Positions 30,526-45,020 are shown, numbered from the stretch's first letter. The stretch: DNA of 64,000 nt from Hanleya hanleyi (GCA_036873755.1 JAVTVY010025421.1:46807-110806), one strand, 5' to 3'. The notes: a model not told the origin generated them from the letters alone. Program-made: numbers and translations.

Positions 30526-30861
30526 GCTCCATGATCTGCTTCTTTCCTCTGATGTGGAAAGTTTATAGATATAAACCATGGAAAGTATTTTCTATATGCA
30601 TCAGTCTCCAATTGAATCATGAAATTATGTCACATGCGGTTTAAAGGATGAACAGGTCTTTTAGGGAGTACATGTAGATAACGCTCATTTTCAGCAGTCC
30701 ATTTGTGCTTGAAGTGTGTTATACCCATGATGCCACAGAGAAAATATTGCTATTTTTCATTGTGCTGCTAATCGGGAATTCCGAGGCAGGTGACTGGTAC
30801 CATAAGTTTTTACTATATGTACTATTTCTCCTTAGAATGAACTAAAGTCTGCCCATTCAGC

Positions 30862-31232
30862 GTGTATAACAAACTGAACTCTACACAATGACTACTATTA
30901 CTCCGTGATATTGATAATATATCCTGCTCAAAATAATCCATATAAAACTCTAGTAAAATTGTCATTTACGGGGGGCTTAATTGTATAGGGTTACGTCGTA
31001 ATGTATTCATGTTCACTGGAACAAAGATCAATAATTCCATGTAAGTTTGTCTGTTATTTCTTTTTTTTATCAATGACCTTTGTCAGCTTGAACACGAATA
31101 CACTGTGATGTCTCCCTATGTAACTGAACAGTACCGGTACTGAGTTGAGTTTTATGGAGAGAATTTGAAAGTCATTTCAAGTGTGATATATTAATGGTGG
31201 TAATACTGAAGAGTCCAATCAGTTTATGCATG
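30862..31232. mobile_element. MITE with GTGTATA ends, copy 1
   Basis: Starts GTGTATAACAAACTGAACTC and shares CTCCGTGATATTGATAATAT with the copy at 42444-42894. The right end is more decayed and ends near CAATCAGTTTA. Confidence 0.65.
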
Positions 31233-31424
31233 CTGAAAAAAGAAACAAAATATGCAAAGTTAACTATTGAAACTATTGATTTCATCAAGCTCCAAAGTAG
31301 ACAACTACATGTAATTAAGCTGAATTGGCCACTGCCTCTCTGCTTATAACACTGGATGTGACCTATTTGTTGCACAGTTGGACTGGTATGTTCAAGAGGA
31401 TTCAAAACCATAATCAAGTGTTGC

Positions 31425-31535
31425 AGTGAGTGAATAGTTTTTAATGTCGCTTTCAACACTATTTCAGTCATATCACAATGTTTGGTTCCTATTCCTTTTC
31501 GCACCCGAAAACCACATCAGCATCACGGGAGATGA
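31425..31535. mobile_element. SINE-like dispersed repeat, copy B (partial)
   Basis: Starts GTGAGTGAATAGTTTTTAAT and contains CGCTTTCAACACTATTTCAG and GCACCCGAAAACC, then diverges. Confidence 0.6.
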
Positions 31536-31639
31536 GCTGATGCTGGATATGAATACTCATCCTGGGAAACATACACTCATGATGGCAACGATTTGGTGTA
31601 AGACTTATGAAACATGAGCAGTGTGACTAACGTCACAGG

Positions 31640-33685
31640 ACCTACGAAATAGAGTAGGCATTAGGACTCGAACGCGAACTGAACTCTTGGAAATCCCCAC
31701 CCCCAGTTGAAATCCTGCCTATATTAAGATGGGCACCGCCCAAGTCAGAATCGCCAGTGATTTTCATCAAAAATCACCAGGAATTTTCATCAAAAGTAGG
31801 TCAGCTCAGAACTTGTTGGTAACAGTCTTCTAATGCGCCTTCATTCCAAAATTAAATAACGATCGCCGATTTAATTTTACAATTTTTTAACTAAAGGAAA
31901 CAGATTGAATAATAAAGGTTCAGTAGATTTCAAGCTTTACGTGTGAAAATACATTTACATCTCTTTAATGGTTTTCAGTGCCCTTGTCCAGGATCAAAAC
32001 AACTTTTGAATCACATTATTTTCCCAACAATACAACAAATTTTTATATATAGTACTATAGTAGAAAGGTAGCATTTATGTAGTTTACGGTAATTCAACTC
32101 AAGACCAACACCCTCTCTGCACAAGATAATAATGATTCTATGTCATTCTCCTGAGCATAACCGGTACAAAGACGAATAAATAGCGTATCTACATCACATT
32201 GTTATCTAGATATATGAGACAACACATTTTGGGTATTGGCAATCTGATGAATGTACTATTCCGGTTTTCGTGTTTCACATTATATTCTATGGCGGTTGAT
32301 CGGTGATTTTCTTCATTGATAAACGTTAAACCACCTCAGCTTCGTTGTGTGAATCGGAATTGCATTGCTGTGACACACCAACACACCCCGTGGCAGTGAT
32401 TCTGTATCCCCTGTATCCCCTAATGACAAAAAAAATTTAGACATATTTTGTTTACACATGTAATTTTTTGTTTAAATCATATCATAGTGTGATATATAGT
32501 CAATATTCAAGAGGTACAAAAAAAATTGAAGTTATCATATTTTCACATCATGATCAAAGTTACTTTATCTAGTTAAATTCTACCAAAAGAAGACCCTTTA
32601 AACATGCCGTCATGGCTTTGTTTCACCCTCAGTAAACTTTTATCATTGTCGCTCACACAGACTAATCTGAAGGATGATACCACATCTTTCTTTCATCTGC
32701 TGGGTTATTGCACCAGGCTGACTTAATTGGTTGATGTAGGATATTTCACCATCAGTGGGTAATTTGACCTGAATTTGAGACCTGATGTGGTCAGTGATGA
32801 AATGTTTGGATGTGAAATAGGATACACGTTAAAGGCCACAGTTTACATATATCTATAACAATATACTGAATTGTGTGTATTGAGGCTGGCATAGCGGTGT
32901 AGATAAATGCACTAACAAATGATGGAAAATTAGCATTTCCTATTTCATAAAAACAATTACGGATGGCATATCCCACCACTGTGTTATATTTACAGTGAAA
33001 CATACAGCCAAGGGTTCCCGATGGGCATGACAGTGTACTCGCTGAGCCATCAATAAATAATATAAAAAAAAATTATAAATCAAATTTTAATCAGAATTCG
33101 GTCAACTCAGAACTTCCTGGTAACAATGCCCTAATGCACGTTCATGCCAAAAATCAAGGTTCTAATGTCAACGGTTCTCCTTATTTTGCCGACAAAAGGA
33201 TTCGGATGGACTGACTCACTCATTACCGGACAATTTGCGATCTGTAGCCTACTTCGTAGGAATATAATTGACGAAGGATCTGCTGTAAGTTTTGTCCAGG
33301 ATATTACCTTTTCAATGGGAGGTCTTACACCAAAGCCTTGCCCTCATGATCCTCCTCATGGTTCCTTTGTATTTCGTCTTGTAGGGACTGTGCAATAGTC
33401 CAGTGGTGTCGAATCGAATAATACACACATTGCAGGTCTAGTTAGTTTGCTTCTGACAACGGTAACCAAGAAGCAGGGTCTTCGTAAATATCTACAAACT
33501 CTCTATTGTAGATTGTTAGTTCATGATTTCTTATACGAAGGATTGATCTTGTGAAGGCCCAAAAATCGGTAACGATTTGGCGCAAGACTAACGAAATATA
33601 ACTGACAAATGATCTGCTCAAAGTTGTATTGTCCAGATGATATTACTTTTCAATGGGAGGTCTTACACCAAAGCCTTGCCCTACA
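31640..33685. repeat. Patchwork of diverged duplicated blocks
   Basis: 33230-33345 and 33570-33685 are homologous and share AATGGGAGGTCTTACACCAA. 31760-31850 resembles 33100-33170 (CTCAGAACTT, TGGTAACA, CTAATGC). 33004-33062 is an inverted copy of 18068-18125. No gene is recognised between them. Confidence 0.5.
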
Positions 33686-34429
33686 ATCAGCTGATATTGC
33701 CACATCACTTATTTACAGAGCTCTCCAATTCATGAATCAAACAAAGCAAATTCACTTAGGTTTATTTTATTTAATGACGTAACAGTTGATTTCATGACAA
33801 GGACATTACACACAGGATTTGCTAATGAAATGTACAGAGTTGTGTAATGAAACCTACAAGTTTACAGTCCTAATAAAAATTGCTCGAGGACTGCCGCAGG
33901 TGCGACACCCACTACGCTTTATATACTGATCAGAGCTATAGGGATTGTTTGAATGAACTTTTAGTGCCAAAAGTTGGTTGGACAAAAGTCAGAGTGGACA
34001 TTTTACAGACCTGCCTTGATGAATTCAGATCACCCCGAGATTATGGGTTTCAGAATTCTTGAATTACACTCATCAAATCAACATTCCAGTCAACAGATAA
34101 AGCTGTACAAAAGAGCATCATCAGTTTTGGAGGTAAAAAAGTTGTTCTTCTTGAATACGTAACTATTAAAATCCTGACAAATTTGTAGTTTTTTTTTTGT
34201 GAATGGTGCATAAATTCATATAAAGTTACATATGTTAACACATTTTTGCCACATATATGATTTATTGTTCAGGCATTTGTATGCATTGGAAGGAAAACTT
34301 TGAAAAAAAATAAAATAAAATAGCTGGACAGCTACATTGAAGAAGACCGGCAACATTTATGCACCACTGACAAACAAAAAAGTACAAATTTGTATTTTTA
34401 GCCCACCATCACCAGGCTGTTCAAATCAC
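33686..34429. other. No recognised gene
   Basis: Short open frames at 33880-34241 have no familiar motif. Confidence 0.4.
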
Positions 34430-36690
34430 TTTTCGTCCGTCGTCCGTCCGTTAGTCCGTCAGTAAACAATTCTTGTTACCGCGATATCTCAGGAACTACT
34501 GCATGGATCTTTTTCAAATTTGGTACACAGGTTCCCCTTGGGGTCTAGTTGTGCAAGAAACCTTTTCTGGTCCGATTCGAAAATCCAATATGGCCACCAG
34601 GCAGCCATCTTGGATTTCACCATGAAACCTTGTTACCGCGATTTCTCAGGAACTACTGCATGGATCTTTTTCAAATTTGGTACACCGGTTCCCCTTGGGG
34701 TCTAGTTGTGCAAGAAACCTTTTCTGGTCCGATTCGAAAATCCAATATGGCCACCAGGCAGCCATCTTGGATTTCCCCATGAAACCTTGTTACCGCGATT
34801 TCTCCGGAACTACTGCATGGATCTTTTCTAAATTTGGTACACAGGTTCCCCTTGGGGTCTAGTTGTGCAAGAAACCTTTCTGGTCCGATTCGAAAATCCA
34901 ATATGGCCACCAGGCAGCCATCTTGGATTTCCCCATGAAACCTTGTTACCACGATTTCTCAGGAACTACTGCATGGATCTTTTTCAAATTTGGTACACAG
35001 GTTCCCCTTGGGGTCTAGTTGTGCAAGAAAACTTTTCTGGTCCGATTCGAAAATCCAATATGGCCACCAGGCAGCCATCTTGGATTTCCCCATGAAACCT
35101 TGTTACCACGATTTCTCGGGAACTACTGCTTGGATCTTTTTCAAATTTGGTACACAGGTTCCCCTTGGGGTCTAGTTGTGCAAGAAACCTTTTCTGGTCC
35201 GATTTTAAAATCCAATATGGCCGCCAGGCAGCCATCTTTGATTTTCCCATGAAATCTTGTTACCGCGATTTCTCAGGAACTACTGCCTGGATCTTTTTCA
35301 AATTTGGTACACAGGTTCCCCTTGGGGTCTAGTTGTGCAAGAAACCTTTTCTGGTCCGATTCGAAAATCCAATATGGCCACCAGGCAGCCATCTTGGATT
35401 TCCCCAAGAAACCTTATCGCGTTTTCTCAGGAACTACTGCATGGATCTTTCTCAAATTTGGTACACAGGTCCCACATGGGGTCTAGTTGAGCAAGATACC
35501 TTTTCTGGTCCGATTCGAAAATCCAATATGGCCATCAGGAAGCCATCTCAAATTTGGTACACAGGTTCCCCTTGGGGTCTAGTTGTGCAAGATACCTTTT
35601 CTGGTCCAATTCGAAAATCCCATATGGCCACCAGGCAGCCATCTTGGATTTTTCCAGGAAACTTAGTTATCGTCATTTCTCAGTACTGCATGGATCTTTC
35701 TCAGATTTGGTACACAGATTCTCCTTAGGGTCTAGTTTTGCAAGATAGCTTTTTCGGTTCGAATCGAAAACCAATATGGCCACAAGGCGGCCATCTGGGA
35801 TTTCCCCATAAAACCTTGTTATCGCGATTTCTCAGGAATTACTGCATGGATCTTCGGTCTAGTTGTGTAAGATGCCTTTTCTGGTCCGATTCGAAAATCC
35901 AATATGGCCACCAGGCAGCCATCCTGGATTTCCCCATGAAACTTTATCGTCATTTCTCAGGAAGTACTGCATGGATCTTTCTCAAATTTGGTACACAGGT
36001 TCACCTTATGATCTAGTTGTGCAAGATACCTTTTTCGGTTCAAATTGAAAATCCAATATGGTCACCAGGCGGCCATCTTAGATTTCCCATGAAACTTTGT
36101 TATCGTGATTCCTCAGGAAGCACTTCCTGGATCTTTGTCAAATTTGGTAGACAGGTTGCCCTTGTGGTCCAGTTGTGCAACATACCTTTACTGGTCCGAT
36201 TCCAAAATCCAATATGTCCATCAGGCGGCCATCTTGGATTTCCCCATGAAACTTTGTTACCACGATTTCTCAGAAACTACTGCATGGACCTTTATCAAAT
36301 TTGGTACACAGGTTCCCCTTGTCGCCTAGTTGTGCAAGATACCTTTTCTGGTCCGATTCGAAAATCCAATATGGCCACCAGGCGCCCATCTTGGATTTCC
36401 CAATGAAACTTTGTTATTGTGATTTCTCAAGAAGTACTCCATGGATCTCCTCAAATTTGGTACACAGATTCCCCTTGTGGCCCAGTTGTGCAAGATACCT
36501 TTTTTGATCCGATTCGAAAATCCAATATGGCTGTCAGGTGGCCATTTTGAATTTCCCCTTGAAACATTGTTATCGTGAATTCTCAGGAAATATTTCATGG
36601 ATCTTTCTGAAATTTGGTACACAGGTCTCACATGGGGCCTACTTGTGCAAGATACCTTTCTTGGTCTGATTCGAAAAATCCAATTAATAC
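34430..36690. repeat. 157-bp tandem array within a dispersed element
   Basis: Begins AGCCCACCATCACC, then CGTCCGTCGTCCGTCCG, then about 14 units of 156-157 bp with CTCAGGAACTACTGCATGGA, TTCAAATTTGGTACACAGGT, GGTCCGATTCGAAAATCC and CAGGCAGCCATCTTGGAT. Identity is high between 34.5 and 35.4 kb and decays to the right. 157 is not a multiple of 3, so open frames on both strands change frame from unit to unit and are not genes. The architecture resembles the tandem-repeat-bearing mobile elements described in bivalves (pearl/CvA type). Confidence 0.93.
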
Positions 36691-39600
36691 GGTATTCCCC
36701 GAGTTGTGACATTGCATCACAAGAGTCGGCGGATCAAACGTTGTGGCATATTCTATATATTGACTATAGAGAATATCGATATCTTCGCCTTCCATATCAA
36801 GGAGTTCAAATAATTGGGAATTAAGATGTATTTCTTCAAATTTTAGATCGGTTTTCTTTAGTCCATGCAATTGCAAGTGAACTACCCCACCCTTTCGTCT
36901 GCTGGCGGGTCAGCTACATGAAGGCACGTCACTCTTGTGACACAATGTCACAACCCGACAACTGTAAACTACTGCATGTTTCGATCCAAGGGAAATAATC
37001 AGGATTCAGACACTTTCAAATTCGAAGTTTCAACAGTACTGCGTGGACCGGATCCCTTCAGTATTAAGTACATGTATTGTACCATCTTACTATTTTCGAG
37101 CATGGTATCTTAAAAGAGATATCTCAAACTAGTCCACAAACAGAACAGAATTAGCATTCGTTCCTAATTATAAAATCTTAAGTATGCCAAAGTGTCAAAG
37201 AGATTTTTCTTCACTTCCAGTACCCAATGATGACACGTGCAAAAAAAAAACAAACAAAAAAAACTACAAAACGAAGACGAAGGATCCTCCGTACATTCAC
37301 TTTCAGACTAACTTTGCTCATTTCCCTTGTACTATAACAACCGACATAAGTACAGTTTCTAGAAATCTTGAAACTCCTGAAACAAGATTATATCTTGGTG
37401 TTTTCCAGTGTCCCTTTTTCGATCTTTTTCAATCAGATTTGAAATTCTGTAAACAAAATTACAACTCAATCGTCTTAGTAACAATGGACAAAAAGATCCT
37501 CTTGTCATTAGCTTACAATTATCGGACAATGGTGGGCGCCAAGATCCTTCAGGATCTCTCGTTAATGTTATTCAAGAAAACCAACCTTTTTTACCTCCTA
37601 AGTGGAGAGCCCTTATTCCCCTGACCTGAAGATTCACTACTGAAAGTCTTCAATTGAGCACCCCCCACCTCCTTCCCAGTTAAAAGGAAACACGGCCAAT
37701 ACTCCAAATTTAACCACTTCATTAGCATTCAAGAGATCCCAGATATGTGATCATGATCACCAAAAAGACAGACCTTGTTTAATCTGTGCAGGAAATTATT
37801 CATGAACTTCCTCTCTCAATGAATTTGAAATTTGAGCACTCCAATATTTCTGATTAAAGAGAATACATGAACCTGTCCTTGAGTTAGCAGATACTTTATT
37901 GTTGTGTAATTTTGTAAAAAAAAAAAAAAAATGAAGCAAATATGTTGGATAATACTGGCAGACATAAGCTTGATGACAGAAAAACAGGCCTACACGTTTA
38001 GTGAAACAACACAAGATGATAATTTTACAATCTGGATTTAACACTTTTTTGTATTCCAGACAGAAAATAATCGCTGTATATACAAATTCGTGGTGGAAAA
38101 AAGTTATGATAAAAGGTATATAGTGCATATACTACAGATATTACTATAATTTGATAGAATTGGACAGCACTATATTCTTTGAAAAATACAGCACACAGTA
38201 TCCAAATTCTACCAAGCAAGGTACTATTATTAACAGACGGCAAATTATCTGGTGACAATGTGGAGAAATAGACTGAAGCTTGTCAAATTGAGGGAATATC
38301 AAAGCTGTGGGATGGAATTAATGCATTAGTGTGTACACAGGCATTGAATTGGGGTGTTCTTGTTGCCATATTTGGCAAATTCTATCAATTCTGGGTTATA
38401 ATGTGGCAAGAAATAAACAAAAATCTGATTCATGAAGTGTACCGTACACATATTTACGTTGAAATTATATATAAGAGATAGGATCGAGTCCACATGTATG
38501 TACAAATAACCAAGAAATACGTAACTGACACAAACAAACATCAATCAAACTTAGCAAAATCTGATAATATCAGAACATACAAACAAGTAATTAATATATA
38601 ATAACAGACATCATATAATACAGCAATGACAAAAATTTATCTGGGAGTGATTCCATGGGAAGTTTAAAAGCTCATTCATATTACAGCATCTCCAGAAAAT
38701 ACCATTTGTTGGATTCTCTTCTAGATTCCTCTGCAAGCCAATGAAATTCACATATTGTATTCAAAAATTCAAATCAACCAATCAACAGTCTTGAAGCTGA
38801 ATATATCCCATAATGCAATATAGAGTTTCTGAATGATCAATCCTTGAACACAGGAATACAAAAAAAAACACTTTCTGACAAACGTTTCCTCCAGCGATGG
38901 ATATGTCAATGCAGAACAATCGGTGAAGCAATTTTGCCTTTCACAGAACGCACACTGAAAGACCACAAAAATCACAGTGGACTCAATTTGACCAGCAAAC
39001 TGCCACTGAACATTAGAATGAAAAAATCAAATGAAGACGAAGAACCTAAATGTACATACTGGTATTTCATAATTTGCAGTCACCGAATTCAATGTCATTT
39101 ATATTGATGTTGAAATGAATCAGGTTTCTATGTCGGTTGTAAAAATCCATGATTTTGGCATTCTCCTGTTCAAATTTGTAATTTTGTTTTGCACATAGAT
39201 CAGGTTATGTGCGAGGAAAACAGAATAAATTTCATAATTAGTTCAATTAATAATCATTTCTCTTCTGCGTATCATCTGCGAGTTTACAGAGTTGTAGTAA
39301 GTTTGCTTTGAGTAATCACAGTACATCTACCCACCACTTTTTGAATTTGAATGAAAGATAAACATCAGATGGAGATGTGGTATCAGAATATTGTTACGCT
39401 TTTCCGACGGCAACTTATGGTGGATCAACTCAAATAAAACCACTCCTGGCCTATCATCATGAAATCATTCATCATTCATCGATCCTTCACATGTATCATG
39501 GACAATATATGGATTAAAAATCATCTTGACTCGAAACATTCCTAAGATAGCTTGATTGTTCAGTTTTTCTACAAGGAAGAAAGAAAAAAATAATTTCACA

Positions 39601-41829
39601 CAAAATGGGTCAAAACGAACTTCACATAAATATCACATTTGTGATTGTCAGTGTTTCAAGCATATACACATGATACAAGCAATGCAAGTTCTCAAATCTG
39701 GCAGTTCCATATAAATCCATTCTCCCATTGTCAGAGTCTGTAACCTCCCAAACTGTTGGAGTAAACCCCTCTGACTGCAGTTGGCCGAAAACGGCAGTGC
39801 GCATGCACATTCAGTCTTCAGCTATTTAGACACTGGAGGCATATATCTGCATGTATGAGAAACATGGAAAATGCATTAAGTGTATTACATGTATATAGAA
39901 GAATGCACAACTATGCAGAAGAGCACATGGTACGTCTTGTTTAGCCGCAATATCCGGAGCCTGCTCCGCTCCGTTTAGTAGCGGACGATGCTGATTGGCC
40001 ATGAGCCATGCACAGAAGCTGGGAGCTGCATTTTCACCCCAATGCAATCAGAGGGTATATCTGACAGTGGGTGGTTTACAATCTAATGCCAAGAGAATGT
40101 ATAAATCAACTTGTGATCTTTCTATAAATATTCAGCAAGAAATATCAATTTCACATAAAAATCATTATCATTATTTACCCCTGAACACTTCTGTTCTTTA
40201 CCATCATATCTATCTGAAACCTCATCTACATTTTAACATAATCTTATTGCTATGAGCTCTGAGATAAAAGCATCAGAAAAATGTCGGAGAAAATTGGAAA
40301 ATGGTGAAATTCTGCATCACATGTACTCGAGACTAATACACATCATTTATGTATCGTACACATGCAGCATTTCATCGTGAAATACACATACAGAATCCAA
40401 AATTACAGAAGCACCCCAGGCAAGTTATACTTAATAATACCAAAATGTGTTCTCCTTAACGGTGTCACAAACTATCACAGAAGACCGATTAGGAAAATTT
40501 TGTCAATTTGTGTTAACTACATATACATTGCAACCAAATATCTTTTCATCAATTTTTTTTTTGCATTTTCTAGTAATTCTGTGATTTAATTGGAAAACCC
40601 CCCACTATTTTCAATCTAATAGGTTTTCTTTCGAAAGAGATTTAAAAATTACTGAATGATAAGTTGACGTGTTAAGTGGAAGACAATAATTTTTGCAGGT
40701 AAAATGGTTTTGTTTGTTTGATCATCTAATGTTGTATTATTGAATTTGAACTGGGCCAAATAAAACATTAGTTTATAAATACAGAAACTTCAATAAGTGA
40801 TCAAGAGATGCTTAATTAGCTCTAATAAGGCAGAATGACTAAATAATCAGAACGAGTAGTCCAGTCCTCATTCATTTTCTAAATTTATTTGTTCAGGGGA
40901 CATAACTCTGTGGGTACAATTAATGTAAACTCCATTTGTGCATTCCTGTTACAAACCCATTACTTGTGATATTTAGTGCCATAATTCATCAACATGAAAA
41001 GTTTAAATATATTTTGTATTTATTAAATTAAGTAATAAAGGTACATGCCACTTCAGCCTGTCTGCATTCCTGTTTAACTGCTGCATAACACAATTATAAA
41101 TCAGAATCAAGAGTGAGGGGGCGGGGTAGTTTTGGTGACAACCACCGCCCATCGGCAAGTAACTACAGGAAAGCTCGAGTACAGCAAGAAATTCAACTCA
41201 GTAATAATAGGGAAAGATCAATTCTCAGGAACATTGTAACTTTTAATATGCCATTCAAATGAAAACCCGAGTGATTAAAGTCCAATGATGTTGAAAAAAG
41301 TGATTCAGCTTGAAAATGTAACATTCAGTCCTCAGCTGCATGAAAGGCAATCTTAAGCGACATCCTGTGGCAAGCATTCTCGCTCCACCAGAGGTACGCA
41401 TCCACGAGGTCTCTGCCTGATATACCACTCTGAGTCACTGTCTTTAATTGGTACATCATTCATGAATATACCTCACACCTCTCGAACCCCGTAATCATAA
41501 ATACAACCAATCAAAAGGTCACAATCCATCAAATTTTGAATGCAATTATGGGATAACATGCAGGCAGTGGTCGCATGGTCGTGCCAAATAAAGAATTTAA
41601 ATTATAGTCACATGACACAGCCAGCCTTCCTGCTTAAATGGTGATTGGCCACTGCAATATTTATGGTACCTACATGTAGAGACACAAGCCTCGTCAAATG
41701 CAATGGCTAGACCCGGGAGAATAGGCAGGGGAAAGCAATTGCACTCACGACGATGGTGGCAAAGTTTGTCCTGAAAGGAAATTATGACCACCTATAGGTT
41801 TTCCAAAGTGAGATATAGAGGCAAAGTTT
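36691..41829. other. No recognised gene
   Basis: A 146-codon + frame at 37184-37624 is the longest non-repeat frame here, but its composition (KKKTNKKNYKTKTK from an A-rich run) and lack of motifs argue against a gene. A - strand frame at 39622-39785 is a weak candidate exon (see 29380-29535). The rest is AT-rich. Confidence 0.4.
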
Positions 41830-42150
41830 TTAAAGAACACGTTGTTTTCCAAAAGTTATTGTCTGGAAATGAACTTGGCTCCCAGGTGCCCACATACCAA
41901 ATTTGGAAAGTGTCTGTTCAGGTTTTCAGAAATTAAAATCCGGAAACGATTTTGCCATGACACCCAAGTGGTGCCACCTATAGGCAGATCGGCATGAAAA
42001 ACAATTCCAAGAAAGATCTTGAGGCAAGATACCCACATACCACACATGAAAAGGGTCCGTTCAATTTTTCAGAAGTTATTGTCTGGAACTAAGTTGCTAG
42101 GACAGACGAACCCCAATACTTTAGTCCCCCGGTAACCCTTTGGGCACCAG
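41830..42150. repeat. Diverged tandem-unit element
   Basis: About three units share GAAGTTATTGTCTGGAA, CCCACATACCA and GGTCCGTTCA-like phrases. It ends in AGGACAGACGAACCCCAATA and CTTTAGTCCCCCGGTAACC, a common lophotrochozoan repeat end. Confidence 0.6.
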
Positions 42151-42443
42151 GAAGACAAAGCCTTATGTAGTGTCATTGGACATCTGAAAACACATTCTTG
42201 ATTACATTGTACCATGGCAAGGAATCCAGTGTGGGGCGTAGCTCAACGGCGTAGGGCAGGCCAGTGGCATAGTCCAGATCTGTTCTGTACAGTTTTAATC
42301 TGTTTGTCCATAATGTAAGCCTACAGAAAACGCTTTTCAAGATGAAAATTTTACTGAAAAGTCTGCACATTTTAATTAGTTGCGTACTTTGGCACTTGTC
42401 AAAAAGCAGTAGTTAACTCTGCATAAACTTTCTTTTTTGCATT

Positions 42444-42894
42444 GTGTATACCAAACTGAACTCTACAAACTCCGTGATATTGATAATATATCACACTTGA
42501 AATAACTTTGCAATTCTCTCCATATAAAACTCCAGTATCCGTTTCATTTACCGGAGCTCAATTACATAGGAAGGCATCATAAAGTATTCGTGTTCACTGG
42601 CTGCTAAAGGTCAATAATGCTGTGTATGGTCATAGAGGTTTGTGAGATTTATCATTCAGCAATTTTCACTGGGCATGAGATAAAAAACGACAGCCCTCGG
42701 ATTGCCTGTTATATTACTTTATACAGCATTAATGACCTTGTCTCCCTATGTTATTGAACCATGGTACATGTACATGAAACAATAGTACTGGAGTTTTATA
42801 TGGAGAGAATCACAAAGTTATTTCCAGCATGACATTTTATCAGTATCACAGAGTAAAGATGGTCATTTTGTTGAGTTCAGTTTGTTATACACAC
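42444..42894. mobile_element. MITE with GTGTATA ends, copy 2
   Basis: 451-bp element with inverted arms of about 95 bp. Left GTGTATACCAAACTGAACTC; right reverse complement GTGTGTATAACAAACTGAAC; both arms reach CTCTCCATATAAAACTCCAG. Related to 30862-31232. Confidence 0.8.
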
Positions 42895-43819
42895 TATAAA
42901 AAAAAAAAAATTAAGCAGAGTTAACTATTGATTTTTGACAGGCTCCAAAGTAGACTAATTAAAATGGACAGACTCCAATGTCTTTTCTGATATGCCATAA
43001 GAGTTCTTTTGAAAATGTTTCTTGTAAGTTTTGAGCTTACAATGTAAATATCCTTGGGCACTGAACAAAATACATTTCATATATCTAACCACTGATGCAA
43101 GAAATTTCAGCAAAATTTGTTCTTTATATTAATATTATATAAAACAATTGAAAACTTAAAAATGCTCTTTCCAAAAGAAAAAAAAAAGTCAACAAAAAGA
43201 TTTGCTGCAAAATAATAGCATAAATAAAGTGATATAAAAGCTTGCCTATCCTATTACAAAGGTAGTTAGTGATTTGGTGGTTCTACAACTGCTCCTAATA
43301 TGTGCTAAAGGCATATTCCACCATTTCTTCATACAGAATATCAACATAATACAATGTGGGCATGTCAATTCAATACATTAAACTTTTGAAGTAAAGAACA
43401 TTCTGTAGATGCATATATATCACTGCCCCTCCGGTCAAAATTAAAAATGAGCAACAAACGAACTAACATTCGTGTAAGTAGACAAAAACAAAAATCACTG
43501 AACACAATATAAACTATACATAAAACAATTATCTTTCCATTTTATCGGTGTCTGATCATAGGAAATTACATCGTCTATATGGAAATTACCACAGCCATTG
43601 TATCCAAGAATCTTTAAGTTGTATTTGTTTTGCACTATATAATATCTCTCATTGTCTGTTGTTAGTAAATTAAGCAAAAATGTTTAAATTTTGTGTCAAA
43701 TTACAGGGACTGTCAGTAAACTTATTAATACTTTGTATTATTTACTCATCAAAGCTTATAGATTTTGCAGCTCATATAACTGTTTTGTTTATCTGTTAAC
43801 TTATATCAAGCTAATACAA
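42895..43819. other. No recognised gene
   Basis: AT-rich, with an A run at 42899-42910. The - strand frame 43495-43677 is unrecognised. Confidence 0.4.
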
Positions 43820-45020
43820 ATCTTTCATTCATCTACACAATTATCTCAATTTCATTTATCTGTTCACTTTATCTCAAGTAAATTCTTTATTCATCTGCTA
43901 ACATATCTCAAACAAACCCTTCATTTATCTTCTCGCTTATCTCAAGCCCAAACAAACCCTTCATTTATCTTCTCAATGTCTCAAGCTCAAACAAACCCTT
44001 CATTTATCTTCTCGCTTATCTCAAGCTCAAAAAAATCCTTCATTTATCTGCTCACTTATCTCAACCAATCCTACATTTATCTTCTCACTTATCTCAAGCT
44101 CAAAGAAATCCTTCTTTTATCTTCTCACTTATCTCAAGATCAAACAAATCTTTCATTTATCTGCTCACTTGTCTCATGCTCAAAGAAATCCTTCATTTAT
44201 CTTCTCACTTATCTCAAGATCAAACAAATCTTTCATTTATCTGCTCACATGTCTCATGCTCAAACAAACCCTTAATTTATCTGATCACTTACATCAAGCT
44301 CAAAGCAATCCATTATTTATCTGCTCACTCATATTGAGCTCAAACAATGCCATCAAATTCTTTTATCTTCTCGCTTATCGAAGACAAAACAAACCCTTCA
44401 TTTATCTGCTCACTTATCTCAAGCTCATCAAACAAACCCTTCATTTATCTGCTCACTTATCTCAAACTCAAACAAATCCTTCATTTATCTGCTCACTTTC
44501 CTCAACCTCAAACAAATCCTTCATTTATCTGCTCACTTATCTCAAGTTCACCAAACAAACCTTTCATTTACTTTCAGCTCACTTTCTCACTTTTCTCAAG
44601 TTCATCAAAAAAATCCTTCATTTATCTGCTCACTTATCTCAAGCAATCCTTCATTTATCTGCTCACTTATCTCAAGTTCAGCAAACAAACCTTTCATTTA
44701 TCTGCTCACTTATCTCCAGCTCAAACAATCCTTCATTTATCTTCTCACTGATCTTAAGGTAAACAAAATCCTTCATTTATCTGCTCACTTATCTCAAGCT
44801 CAAACAATCCTTCATTTATCTGCTCACTTATCTCAAGTTCACCAAACAAACCTTTCATTTATCTGCTCACTTATCAAGCTCAAACAATCCTTCATTTATC
44901 TGCTCACTTGTCTCAAGCTCAAACAAACCCTTAATTTATCTGATCACTTACCTCAAGCTCAAACCAATTCTTCATATATCTTCTCACTTATCTCAAGCTC
45001 AAACAAATCCTTCATTCATC
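43820..45020. repeat. 40-bp minisatellite
   Basis: About 30 units of CTTCATTTATCTGCTCACTT plus ATCTCAAGCTCAAACAAACC. Variants (CTTCTCGC, GTTCACC, missing CAAACAA) recur in runs, suggesting higher-order units. Open + frames of up to 197 codons here are repeat by-products. Confidence 0.95.

Noticed and set aside
34520..36406. Overlapping + frames of 60-130 codons (FPLGSSCARNLFWSDSKIQY)
   Set aside because: They come from the 157-bp array; the period shifts frame each unit and both strands are open alike.
37184..37624. 146-codon + frame, possible single-exon gene
   Set aside because: Lys-rich start derives from an A-rich run; no domain, promoter or conserved motif is visible. Left unannotated rather than called.
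43691..44762. Ser/Leu-rich + frames of up to 197 codons
   Set aside because: Translation of the 40-bp minisatellite; low-complexity and open in several frames.
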